Positions 1 through 10,968 of a DNA stretch of 64,000 nt are shown here, one piece after another. Within the stretch, counting starts at the first letter, position 1. Each line of letters opens with the position of its first letter. A program made the translations under genes and the position numbers. The notes beneath the pieces were generated by a model. That model was not told where the DNA came from and did not search any database. It saw only the letters and a program-made list of their open reading frames with translations. The DNA is taken from positions 124,001 to 188,000 of the forward strand of contig JALMLS010000085.1 in NCBI GenBank assembly GCA_038496445.1, given 5' to 3'. The DNA is from Trichosphaerium sp. ATCC 40318. Its lineage: Eukaryota > Discosea > Flabellinia > Trichosidae.

Positions 1-563
1 TTAGATACAAGTAACCGCTATGAAGCCGAAAAAAGCATTGAACCTCCATGTGGTGCGTTTGGCTACAAAAGAAATAAGTTAACAAAGATTAACAAAAAAT
101 CAACTTGCCAATAAGTGCATGAATTTAATCTGCTTACAACAACACCGACCATCTCTTTCTCCGTCCTTGTTAGCTTATCATCATTGTGCATTATCTGAGT
201 ATACATGGCAAAATGCGTCTTTAGTGTTTCAATATTGAGAGAGTGGATTTTCATGACGTTGTCAACTTTAAGCAAAGAAAGGGTTAAAACTGAACTTGGG
301 AAGGGCAAAAAGCGAGCTCAAGTCATTTTTTTAATATTAACACGTGCCTGTACCGTCGCCGTTGCCTACTTGTTTATACCACTCCTCTAGCTCTCCTTGA
401 GCGTTTTCTTCTGATATTGTTTGTATAAATGCTATTGTTTTCTCATCTGGAGCGCAAACAGCACAGCTAGCGTCTGTGGAACACCTGTTATAAAATAAGT
501 ACGGAATTTCGAAAAAAACATGACGTGCTTGTCCGACATTTGTTTCTTCTGATTTTGACACAT
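1..563 (-). CDS. AhpD/carboxymuconolactone decarboxylase-like protein, partial
   Basis: Likely a small peroxidase-related enzyme of the AhpD/CMD fold, which uses a cysteine pair and a nearby His. On the minus strand the first exons give SEENAQGELEEWYKQVGNGD, then a GTACAG donor joins in frame to VDNVMKIHSLN and LTRTEKEMVGVVVSRLNSC. This matches the family's N-terminal layout: an E/Y helix, then the 'L...EreMiavVVS..N.C.YC' helix. The family CxxC appears here as CTYW, so the second Cys is absent in this reading. A further intron leads to a PHGG stretch near base 30. A stop at bases 18-20 would end the protein earlier than relatives, so more exons probably lie beyond the window edge. The best start is the ATG at 561-563; a short intron just after it is possible. 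Family is likely, exon edges are uncertain. Confidence 0.5.
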
Positions 564-1482
564 GATTGAAAAAGTCAAACCTTATCTTTGGTTGAAGTTA
601 GCTAGATTGTAGACAGTTCCACAAGCTCTAAGATCTTAGCAAGACTATAAGCCGTGCCTTTGGTTGCTGCAAAACTTCACGATCGAGAATGTTCAAGCGG
701 ATGGATGGAATCCATTTGGTACTGGAGCTGTATTTGAAAGTCACGAGGCAACTAAAGCGATGACACGTTTCATTCCCAATTCCTAAACTTGGTTTTACAC
801 ATTTTGTACTTGTTGATGTTGATAGGCTATATTGGCAAAGCTGTATCAATTGCGTGGCTACTGCCGAAGAATATGTACGAAGATTTACGTAAAAACTGTT
901 ACTTGCAAGCGTATATTCTAGTATTCCTAACACATTGGTACAACTATCCACCACGGTACTGCAACGTCTATGTAGGGCAGTACAACGTCATCAATGCAGC
1001 ATTGAATAAGCATCCTATTATTGTAAATGTAGTGGGTTTTTGCCTCCTTATATACGCCTACTTCTACGCCTCTAGTGCGTGTTATTGTAATATAAGTCAT
1101 TTGCAAAATAATACAATACTATTTAGGAACTAATCGTGTAGCATAGCTTTTTCGGTTTTAATCCCAAACTAGTACTTGTTACAAAGCGCGTATTATCCCA
1201 TAATATCGATTCCTAATGCTTACGATGGTATACAGTACCTACAACGGAGTTTGATGACACCGATTTTCGTATTATCAGATTTGCAAAAAACTGTTTCACA
1301 CTGAGCCTATTTCTGGATGATACGTCTTAATACCTCATAATATAGCATAGTACTAATGATAAATACGTTTGCATGTTATTTATCGTAATGAAAGTGGAGT
1401 TGTATTACGTTAAGGTGTAATATTCCGAAATTTCCGAATTTTGTACTTTAACTAAAACCAAAAATACAATAACCACACAACA
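564..1482. other. Gene-free stretch
   Basis: This lies between the divergent AhpD-like gene and the next plus-strand gene. Open frames of about 110 codons overlap each other on both strands near 630-1130. They show no domain, no exon structure and no family resemblance. From about 1090 to 1480 the DNA is AT-rich and probably carries the promoter of the gene starting at 1483. Confidence 0.5.
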
Positions 1483-2339
1483 ATGACAACAGCTACTGAG
1501 CAACTCACCAACGCACTCGCCGACCTTATGGAAGTTTCAGGACATGACCCAAACAAAATCAAAGCTCTAAAAGACAGAACTACGCCCGAAGTCGTTCTAA
1601 CCAAGCCTTCTGAGTCCTCTACAACTAAGCGCAAAGCAAGCAGTGGAAATCAGTCTATCAAGCCTCTCGAGCTTGGACTTGTAGTTAACGACCTCTCCAA
1701 CACTGATGTTATCTTGTACGTACTCTTTAAACGACGATATGAACTAAAATTGAACCACAATCAGAAATGTAAGTTGCTAACTATAACCTTAGATCACCTC
1801 TTGCTAAAGACCCATACCGCGTACCAGTAACACCACGAACACAGACTGCAACAATCTTTAACCTATTTTTGTATTTGATGTATTTCAAAAAGTCTGGTGA
1901 GGAATTTTGGAAAGAAGAAGCTGAACGTTGTTGCAACGAGCTTAGTATTCCAACAACTGGAAAAGGTGGCGCTTCAAATCTAGCTCCAGATGTACGTTTA
2001 TTACCCTTAAATCATTACTATAGCGCCTTACGTATTACCTAGGTTAATAAGAAGTACCCAGGACATGGTCATGTCATATTATTGGGTTCATTGGCGCCAC
2101 TTGTCAGATTCGCTCAACAAAACCCTGACCCGAAACAAAAAGCGAGCAGCATAAAAGCAATCCAAAAGAAATGCTCGTCTCAAAACGTTAGCAACAAATT
2201 TAAACGTGCAGTTGAAATGCAACTCGTAAATGATTTCGCAACAGCATCAGTTGCAGATGCTTTTGGAGCATTCAACAAGCTTGTCAGCCAAATCTTGTTT
2301 CTCAACTCAAACGTAGACGTTCTTGGCTTCGACATGTAA
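1483..2339 (+). CDS. Uncharacterised 242-residue protein, three exons
   Basis: I do not recognise the family. Three exons join cleanly: 1483-1715, 1793-1991 and 2043-2339. Both introns start with GTACGT and end with CTTAG or CCTAG, and the phases (2, then 0) give one uninterrupted frame of 242 codons. Residues 1-70 are polar and charged with a basic patch (KRKASSGNQ) and look disordered. The middle part (FNLFLYLMYFKKSGEEFWKE) is helical with aromatic residues. The last third is Ala/Asn/Gln-rich helix ending VDVLGFDM. No signal peptide or membrane segment is visible. The ATG is preceded by CACAACA, a plausible context. Existence as a gene is well supported by splice phase; function is unknown. 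Confidence 0.65.
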
Positions 2340-2484
2340 ATCTTAAACAAACTGATCTGACTTTTACAGTCAGGTATCAATGTATAATAGCAAATATAAA
2401 TGTTCTTGGTTCTTAAAAACTATCGAGTAGTAGCACGTTGCAGCAATTTATTCTGTTTTTTTTTTTTTTGATACTCGAAAGGCT

Positions 2485-3336
2485 TCAGTGGATTTGGTTG
2501 TTTTCGAAATCAGTAGGTGCTGTGAACTTCGGTGTAGAAGAAAATGGTTTTGGGCCCTCTTGCGCCACTGGAGTCCAAAGGCCTCGATTAGGGGTTGATG
2601 TGGTATTGACGTTGTTGAGCGAACGAAAAAAGTTTTGTGATGGTGTCGGATGCTGCGGGATGGGAAGCATGCCAGGTACTGGAGCGATAGGTAGCTCAAA
2701 GCTCAGTTTGGGCACTCTATGCTATCAATGTGTTTTAGAGATGGAACACCAATTTATACGTACAACTACGGATGATAACACGTTTAATCGTTGTCGCTTT
2801 GTTTCAAAAAAGCTATTGTCAGCTTTGCGTTTTAGCGGATTTTGAAGACGCGTCATGGATGGGGTTGGCAATCGGGAAACAGCCCCTCTTGATCTCGGGT
2901 TGGGAGTGTAATCAAATTGTTGACTCATAGCTGGTCGATACGCGGTAGAGATAACTGGTTTAGTGCTGGTTCCGTGAAGCGGCTGAGTAACTTTGTTAGG
3001 AATGGAACTTTTGAACTCAAAGAAGCTACGGAATGGCCTAGCTGTAGTATCCATATTCATACGTGTAATCTACAGTTTTATAAACGCTAGTGCAGTGCAG
3101 TTCATACCTTTGGCATGGAGGCTACCGCACGCACAGGAGGGGCGATATCCGCAGCCATTGTGTAAAGCTTATCGGCCGGCTATCTATAGTTATAAACTAG
3201 CAGCTGGGGTAACATAAGGTACCGTGGGGCGGTAGGATTCTTTTCGTGGCTCGGGTTTTGCAGAAGTGAGGTCATCTTTGTGGACGAGCGCTCCAGAGCG
3301 AGAGAACGGCGTAAAATCTAAGTCCGACTTATGCAT
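2485..3336 (-). CDS. Disordered, probably nuclear protein of unknown function
   Basis: Minus-strand gene of about four exons. The first clear in-frame ATG is at 3334-3336 (MHKSDLDFTPFSRSG). The frame runs upstream without an ATG, so an earlier exon is possible. Exons follow through PADKLYTMAADIAPPVRA, then ITRMNMDTTARPFRSFFEF after a GTATGA...CTGTAG intron, and finally HRVPKLSFELPIAPVPGM after a GTACGT...GATAG intron of 45 bp. The protein is rich in Pro, Ser, Thr and Asn. It carries a bipartite basic cluster, PLKRKADNSFFETKRQR, typical of nuclear localisation signals. No folded domain is recognised. The low complexity makes the exon chain less certain than in neighbouring genes. Confidence 0.4.
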
Positions 3337-3722
3337 GCCTGTTTGGCAGTTTAGAAAAAAATGACGCTTAGCTCCAAGTAGTTGGTTACTATCTACGCGC
3401 GATAATATGACCACACGTAAACGTATACGTTGACACTCTTGTTTTGGGTCATTTGACAATGCTATTTTATACTGACTTCAGAAAATGCATATTATACGCG
3501 TAATATCGCGTATTATACTATAATAACGTGAACTGACCAAATACTAAAAACAGCGCCTCTCAAGTGTGAACTGCTTTCCACAACAGTCCTCATAACGAAG
3601 GTGCCATGTTGCGGCAGCACTCTGACAGGTAAAACGTAACTAGCGATAAATTCTAACGGAGTCAACGCAGAATTACTCAAAAGCCACGTTAATGCTTGTT
3701 GTGCCTTGCTATCTTTGATACT

Positions 3723-6700
3723 ATGGCCAAGCAATACGTGGTCGATCTCGCAAAGATCGTGGATGGCAATGAACCTGAAAAAGTGTTCGATTTGGGCGAG
3801 CAAATTGCAGTTGGCGGGTTTGGTAAAGTTTATAAGGTATTGGGACAAACATTGCTCTACAAGTTAATTGGAGCGTTTTTGAACGCAATGGAGTTTCAAA
3901 AAAATAAAAGGTTGTTCACTACGGGCTAAATTTCGTGTATAGGCACGCCTTATTGAAACTGGAGAGGTGATTGCAGTAAAAGTGCTTCCCTTAGTAGATA
4001 GTGCGCAAAACCGAAATTATTGTTAAATTGTACTCTTACATGCTGTCAGGTGGCGAGGATCAAACTGCTGAGATCAAATTAGAAATAGAAGTAATGAAAG
4101 AGAGCAATCACAAGAATATCATAAAGTTTTACGGTAGTTTCCTCAAGAACGATGAATTATACGTACGCGATCGGTTTTGTAAACTTTTGCACCTGCATTT
4201 TGCAATTTTTTTTTTTGTTTTGCATACTGCGGCCATTTTTATGGTAATTTTTCCCATGCGCACACAACTAGCATACAAAACGCTTTGAAATATATTTTGG
4301 GCTTTTCGTTATCTTTGAAAGGCGTCGCTTGAAAATACTGTGTCTCAACTCAGTTCAGGCGTAACAACGTGAGACATCGCATTTTAGAGACTCCACGACA
4401 ATTTTGCTCGTCACCGCGTCAAACTACCAAACTTGAACTAACCTCAAGTGTAATTGAATAGCGCGCTTATTCAACTCCGTGTTAGGCCTTACAACTAAAA
4501 ACAACTCAAAAAGAAAAAAAATAACTCAAAAAACTTTTAAAATAGCCCCAACTACTTCTTTTGTGCGCATTAGAACGATTTTACCACAACAAAAGCGCAT
4601 GCCAAATGTGTTGCGAACCACTGCTTTCAAAAAATTAGTTAACTTTTCAAAAAAAAAGGTGCCAAAAAACTATTGTTTTAGTCCTTCTTTGTTGGTGTGT
4701 TCTGCAATTATTCGGATTCGGGTTTCCTGAAAATTATAATGCACTATGACGTGCTGTTTTAGTTTATTGCTTATTTTCATTCAGGTTGCAATGGAATACT
4801 GTGAAGCGGGTGCTTTAAATGAAATCTACTTGGATATGGAACGCGGGTTCACTGAGGGCCAAATCGCGTATATTATGAAGGAAACGCTAGAGGTAGGGTA
4901 GCATTACAGTATTAAAACAATATTTATATTTTTGGAAGCTATGATTTTATTTTGTTTTTTTTCTTATTCTTGTCTTTGGTATTTAACCGTGTATTAGGGA
5001 TTGAGTTATTTGCATGATCAAGGTATCATCCACAGAGATATTAAGGGTGGTAATATTTTATTGAACAGTTTGGGTGAAATTCGCGTTGGTACGTCGGTTT
5101 CATGATATGTAGTTGGTATTAATTGCTTCCTAGTCGATTTTGGAACGTGTGGAAGGCTCACAAAGGCAATAAAGAAGCGATTTTCTTTTGTGGGTACACC
5201 ATATTGGTGCGTACTATATTTTTTTTAACCCTTGTTTTAAATTGTTATTGTTTGACATGACAAACATCGCTTCTTGTCTATTATTTCTTTTCTCTAAATC
5301 GAATAGGATGGCACCTGAGGTTATTGATAATAGTTCAACAAATGTACCATATGATGAGCATGTTGATACGTGGTCTATTGGTGTAACAGCTATTGGTACA
5401 TTTTTGTATTTGTAGAGACATAAAATTTCTGACATTTTATTCAGAGTTGGCACAGTGTGATCCTCCACTCTGTAATCTCCATCCATACCGTGCATTGATG
5501 ACTATTGCTTCAATGACTTCTCCACCTACATTTGATAAGCCTGAACTCTATTCACACAACTTTCGTGACTTTGTAGCGCAATGTCTTATTCGTGACTCTA
5601 AGAAGCGCCCTTCTTGTGCTGATTTATTAGCGGTATGATACCTTGTTCAATGTGGCATCGTCTTATGAGTATTTGTAGCATCCATTTTTGAAAGAATGTG
5701 ATAAGCAGTCTGTTCAAGAAGTAGCACATGATTTGGCTGATATTGATCTTGTCATTGAAACTACAATTGATATTGAAGAGTTTGTACGTCTATTTTTCGT
5801 CAACATATTTGTAAACAAATTATATTGTACAAATTTTCTAATCAATTGGTGTCTAGGTTACATCAATGGATGCTGCTATTGAAGAAGCAGAACAGTATAC
5901 ACATTCAGAAGACTCTAGTTCGAGTGTTGATGAATCAGGGCGTAGATCAAAAGAAAAAAGAGCTAAAAAATTAACTAAGCCTGAATCTACACCAAAGAGA
6001 AAGTATGTGCCTCATCATTTTTTTACCTGAACGTAATTGTTTTTTTTTTTCCGTAGGAGTCAAGAACGGGATAGCAAGGAAAAGAAAGGACGTGAGCGAA
6101 GTGGTTCTTCGGTTTCCAATGAGAAGGACGGCAAAGGAAGAAGAACGTCAAGAGATCGCGAGCGTGGTTCAGATAAAAAGAGAAGACCACGAAGTTCTAG
6201 TGATAAGGAAGGCAGAGAAGGTAAAGAAGATGGAGGTAAGTTTGAGAGTCAGTTTTTTTTTTCCCTCTTTGTGATTGCTTGGCGCCTTAATAGTTTTTTG
6301 TAGCCAAACGAGGTGGCCGTGAACAGCTATTGGATCCTAAGAATGAAGCTGCTAGAATGCGTAGAACTCAGAGGTTAACTGTTATGCGTACTATTGAAGG
6401 TTCAAAGAAGAATGAGATGTTAGATAAATTACGTACAAACAGACGAAAGTCTATGGCCAGAAAGAATTCTGAAGGAGTGAGTTTTGCGTATAGTGTTATC
6501 TAGATTACTGATAGTTGTTATTTTTATAGAAGAGCAATCCTGCTACTGTTGGAAAAGCTTACATGCAATTTACTTGGCGTGATGTTGTTAGCACTATCCT
6601 TAATGATCCTGAAGAAGATGGACCTAAGGTCGACAAAGCCCTTCTCAGCAAACAATTAAAGTACGTCTATTATATACTGAGTGGTCTCATGTGAACCTTA

Positions 6701-9085
6701 TGCTATTTTTATTGTGTTTGTCTCTTTGTTTTGAGTTATTCTAAGAGAGAAACTTATTAACGGTTTTTAAAGGGAGATGCAAAAATTGAAAAAGAAACAG
6801 ATTACTGTTGAACAAAAATTAAAGGCTGATCAACAAAATGAGATTGAACAAATGAAGAAGACTGAAGCTAACAAAAGGATTGCTGTATGTTTGTTGCCAA
6901 GTCTTTGGCATTTTTTTTAATTTATTGTTGTCTGTTGGTGATTGTGGTCTTAACTTGGGTTTTTAGGGTAAAAAGGCGTTTTTGGAGCGTGCAAAAGCTC
7001 GTGCAAAAGCCAAGGAGCGTGAAGCTCAGAAGGTAAAAACAGAGTGGGATGGTGAAGTGAAAAAGGTTAAGAGAGCTCAAGAAAAAGAGCGTGCAGCTTT
7101 ATATGAAACCATAGCAGCCTCTGTAAGTGTTTTTACTTGTTTTACAGTATAATCATTTACTCACCTTCGCTCTAGGAAGCAGATAAACACAGAGCTTTCA
7201 AGCGGTCCAATAAGGACAAGGAAGACGAGTTTAAAGCCAGTATCAAGGGCTTGAACAAGAACACTGATCGTGAGAAGATTGCTGAGATGAAATCTAATTA
7301 TGAGAACATTTCACGTTATGTACGTACTAAGGAAGACACGGATAATACTCCAATGTTATTGTTTCGTTTTTTGACTTTCTTCATTAGCACCAAAAGGTTT
7401 TTGAAAATAATCTTGAGGAAGAACGCTACTTGCAACTTGGAGAACAAGAAATTAAGCATAAAGCTGCTCTTGCTGAGCTTCATTTACGTTTGATTGACTT
7501 GCAAGGTAAAGCAGAGGCTCAAGATATTCAAGACGAGATGGCGTATGAACTAGAGGATGTAAGGATTGCTCATCGTAGTAATGCTGAGCTTGCGAAGGTA
7601 ATTTTTTTTTTTCAAGTTAAAAAATTTGTCAATAGCTAATGTTGAGTCTCTAGACTCGTTTCCAAAAGGGCAAGAATCAAGCCGAAAAATACAACGCCAT
7701 GATCAAACACCATCAGAAAGTCCGTCAGAACCTTGAGATTGAGCATTTGGCAAAACGTCAAGAATCAGAAAAGAAGTTATGTTTGAGAGAGTGGAAAGAG
7801 TTGCGTAAAGCAAAGGAAAATGAACAGCAGCAAGTATTGAAAAAATGGAAAGATCAAGGCATGGCCAGAGAAAGCTTGATTATTGAAGTTGAGAAGTTAA
7901 GAAAGAGTACGTTTTTTTTCCTCTGGGCTTCCCTTCCCTTCTCCGTTCTTACTGGATTTCTCTTGTACTTGTACTTACTTTTATAGAACTCGATAACCAT
8001 GAGGAAAAATTAATGGCTAAGTTCAAGTCTGGACAAGAGGAGGTACGTTTGATTGCATTCTGTTTTCTATTTTCAACTTTTGATTTTTATTATTCACTGA
8101 GCTTGTAGGAACGTGCCTTATTGAGAACACATCACGAGCGTGTTGCAAAAGCGGCCACTGATAGGTTCCAGAAACGTATTTCTGGTAAATCTGGTAAACA
8201 CACTGACGAGAATCAAGGTATGAGAAATCATTTAGTAAGCTTTTTGCTCAGTTCTTTTTTACAGACCTCAAAAACTCGTTTGAGATGGAATTACTTGATG
8301 TTCGCGCCAAGATGGAAGAAGTCCGAGAGGTAATTAATAATAAGCGTTGGCTTGTTTGTATCTCTAACATTACTTGCTTCAGGGTGTTATTGGTCGTGTT
8401 AAATTGAGAAGATTGAAGGAAGATCGTGAAAGTCATTGGAAATTGTTGAAACTCAAGTTAGAGCATAAACTCGCTCGTCTGCAAAGACGTATTGTCCATG
8501 TTAAGGATCTCTTGGTTCTTGCTGAGAAGGTACGTACAGCATAGTTTTTTATTTGACATAAGTTAACTTTTTTGGTTTTTAGTGTCCTAAGGATTCAGCG
8601 CCAATACAAGACGCCAAAGATCAGAAGAAAAGGGTCAAACAGGCTGAAGCGCAAATAACAGCTTTACGCCGTGGTCTTGAGGACGAACGCGAAAAACACG
8701 AAGCACAGCTAGTCAAATCGTGAGTAGCCTTTGTTAACTAACTTTTGACGCTTTTTGCTAACTTTTGTTGACAGGGTTGAAGCACTTAAGGACGATACCA
8801 AACGGACAAAGGAGTTTGTTAGAAAGGAGAATGAAGATAAGAGGCAACGCTTGATTAACGGCGATAAGGATCAAGTACATCATAACCGTACTCGTAGCGC
8901 GCCTAAACCATCTAATAAAAACCCTCGTGACTCGCCTAAGGTACGATATCTTTAGTTTGAGAATTTTGTTGTTGGCTTACAATTTCTTTTAGAAACACCG
9001 CAGGCATCATGCAGGCGCCAAATCTGTTGATAGAGGTCGGGACCATGTTCACGGCTCTCCTAAACCAAGAACTCATCGACTCTAA
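3723..9085 (+). CDS. Ste20-group Ser/Thr kinase with long coiled-coil tail
   Basis: Protein kinase of the Ste20/GCK group, probably cytoplasmic and acting in cytoskeletal or stress signalling. About 24 short exons join in phase. The kinase elements appear in order: Gly-loop [11 protein letters not shown], Lys in IAVKVLP, helix-C Glu in [48 protein letters not shown] and [10 protein letters not shown] followed by HPFL. All catalytic residues are present. After a Ser/Lys/Arg-rich linker (about 5880-6240), the remaining half (about 6300-8900) is highly charged coiled coil (for example [20 protein letters not shown]). This recalls the C-terminal coiled coils of SLK/LOK and TAO kinases. The tail ends in a basic segment, KPRTHRL, stop at 9083-9085. 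The subfamily (SLK-like or TAO-like) is not settled. One intron in the kinase domain is about ten times the usual length. Confidence 0.88.
4163..4784 (+). other. Unusually long intron (622 bp) with hairpins
   Basis: This intron lies between the exon ending KNDELY and the exon starting [11 protein letters not shown]. It begins GTACGC and ends TTCAG. Neighbouring introns are mostly 40-70 bp. Three perfect short inverted repeats follow one another: TGTCTCA (4341-4347) with TGAGACA (4370-4376), ACTTGA (4431-4436) with TCAAGT (4444-4449), and TTGAATA (4454-4460) with TATTCAA (4468-4474). An intron-encoded small RNA is possible, but I see no diagnostic snoRNA boxes. The second half is A-rich. Confidence 0.6.
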
Positions 9086-9311
9086 ACTGTAAATACCTCC
9101 AAAGAAGAACAAAATTATTTAATCAACACAGTGTAAATTAAAGCGAGGGTTCTATGCCCCAGTCGAGCCGCAGTATGGTGTCCTGGTTGTTTTAGGTTTT
9201 AAAACCGCGCTTAAGCCACGTGAAATATCAAAAGGTTGTACCAAGTGTTGTGACATAAAGTACACCAGCAATCGATGAGGTTTTGCGTCCTTTTACCTCT
9301 ACGACAACATT

Positions 9312-10839
9312 ATGGCTAGTGCTGTACGCTCCACACTAAACAGGAGCTGGAAGCATCATAAACGCGTGTCTTACGGGTACTGGAATGATTTGGAGAACCA
9401 ACGCGCTATTTTTGAGGGTATAGCTGAAAGATTGCGTGTTAAAGACTTACGAGACTGGCAGTCGATAAGTACATACAAAATACGCGATCTAGGAGGTAGA
9501 GCTGTTGTAAATAAGAAGTAAGCAAATTTCAGTTGCCTCCTTTGTTCTAATACAAGCCCAAGATACGGTGGATCATTCGTTCACGCGCTTCAGAACATTT
9601 ACCCTCGTTTTGATTGGGATCCTACTGAGTTTCGGTGCGAACTTCGGCATTACATGAAAATTTTTCGTTTATGTTATCTTAGAAAGGTTCCTTTAGGATA
9701 CTGGGAGCCTGTAGCTAATCAAAAAAAATTACTGAATAGTGCAGGTGCTAAACTTGACATAAAGCATCTAGATGACTGGCAATCAATTAAGACTGCTCAT
9801 ATATTTGCTTTCACTGGAATTCGATACATTCTACAGACCATGTACTTCCTAGTAACTCCTGTGTTGTATTTTCATTCTCTTACAACATACAGGTACAATA
9901 ATTCTCTCCCGAGAATGCTTAGACGCGTTTTTAACCATCACAAATGGACAAATTCAACATTTGATAAAGGTGAACGTCATGTTGTGAGTTTCGCAGCTCG
10001 TGCTCTTCGACATGGCCTGTACGTCGCTTCTCAGTCTACATGCGTACTAAATAATGATATAAAGGAGGCTAGAATACATTAATAAAGCTTTAATCCGATA
10101 CAATCTTCAATACGGAAATTTGGAACATTTGCACTTATGGAGAAAAATACCAATCCGTTGTGGCCTCACAAGGCAGAAGTACGTATTACAAACCCCAACG
10201 TGCTTGCTCAGAGGCAGAGGAGTAGTATATAGGTAGATATACTTATAGCACTGTAGGTGGTTATTCTATTGCATAAAGCAGTTATATCCTGACTGTACTG
10301 TTCAAGAAGAATTCCTATTTGATGTTCGAAGCGACACTGGTATTATCTTAAGTCTGGATGTATTTGTTGTGGAGCGTAATATTGGATTTGAATATCAAGG
10401 TAAGCCTCCATCACATTTTTTTTGCTAGTGGTAAAACAAACCTGTTTGGGTACCTTGTACTCAATGCTCATTACGGCTTGTTATAGGTGAACAGCACTAT
10501 TTAGAAGGTGTATTTGCAGAGGGAGATCCTCTGATAAAGCGTCAAGCCAGTGATGTTGTGAAAGCAGAACAATGTCGGAACATGGGTATTTTTGATAACA
10601 AGTAACTTTATTTCTTTGGTGTTTGACAATACTTTGTAGGTATCACACTTGTTCATGTTCCGTACTGGTGGCCATCTGATATATCTTCATTGATGACTTA
10701 CATTGAGGGCAGTATTAATGGTGTACCAACGCCTAGAAGCAGTCAAGCTCATCTTGAAAGTGATTCCAATCAACGCTTTTTTAACAAGAGTGCTACTCTA
10801 ATGACCCCAAATCAAAAGCTTGTTCAGACGTCTTTCTGA
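9312..10839 (+). CDS. W-rich repeat protein with Vsr-like endonuclease domain
   Basis: About seven exons. The N-terminal half has two copies of a module: YGYWNDLENQRAIF...DWQSISTYKI...YGGSFVHALQNIYP, then LGYWEPVANQKKLL...DWQSIKTAHI...YNNSLPRMLRRVFN. The C-terminal half (about 10270-10740) resembles a PD-(D/E)xK, very-short-patch-repair-like nuclease. It contains LYPDCTVQEEF, LSLDVFV, IGFEYQGEQHYLEG, SDVVKAEQCRNMGITL and HVPYWWPSD. The Asp in SLDVFV and the ExQ of FEYQGEQHY are the probable metal-binding core. Proteins with this repeat-plus-nuclease plan are known, largely uncharacterised, from Rhizophagus and various protists. One 51-bp intron (donor GTACTT) has no in-frame stop. No signal peptide is seen. 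An AATAAA lies just past the stop. Architecture is well supported; biological role is unknown. Confidence 0.78.
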
Positions 10840-10968
10840 ATGCTGTTTATAATAAACAACCTGTATAGATACAAAAAAGTGTTAAGTGAGGAGTCTAAGT
10901 CGAGTAAATATAGTCGCTTTTCACTGTCAAAAACTGTTTGCAGGTTTTGTTGAATAAGTTGAAGAGAC

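Noticed and set aside
628-1133. Overlapping open frames of about 110 codons on both strands
   Set aside because: Both frames are low in coding character, have no splice structure and no family likeness, and they shadow each other.
4479-4730. 83-codon Lys-rich frame inside the long kinase intron
   Set aside because: Composition follows the A-rich intron DNA, and there is no domain or promoter sign.
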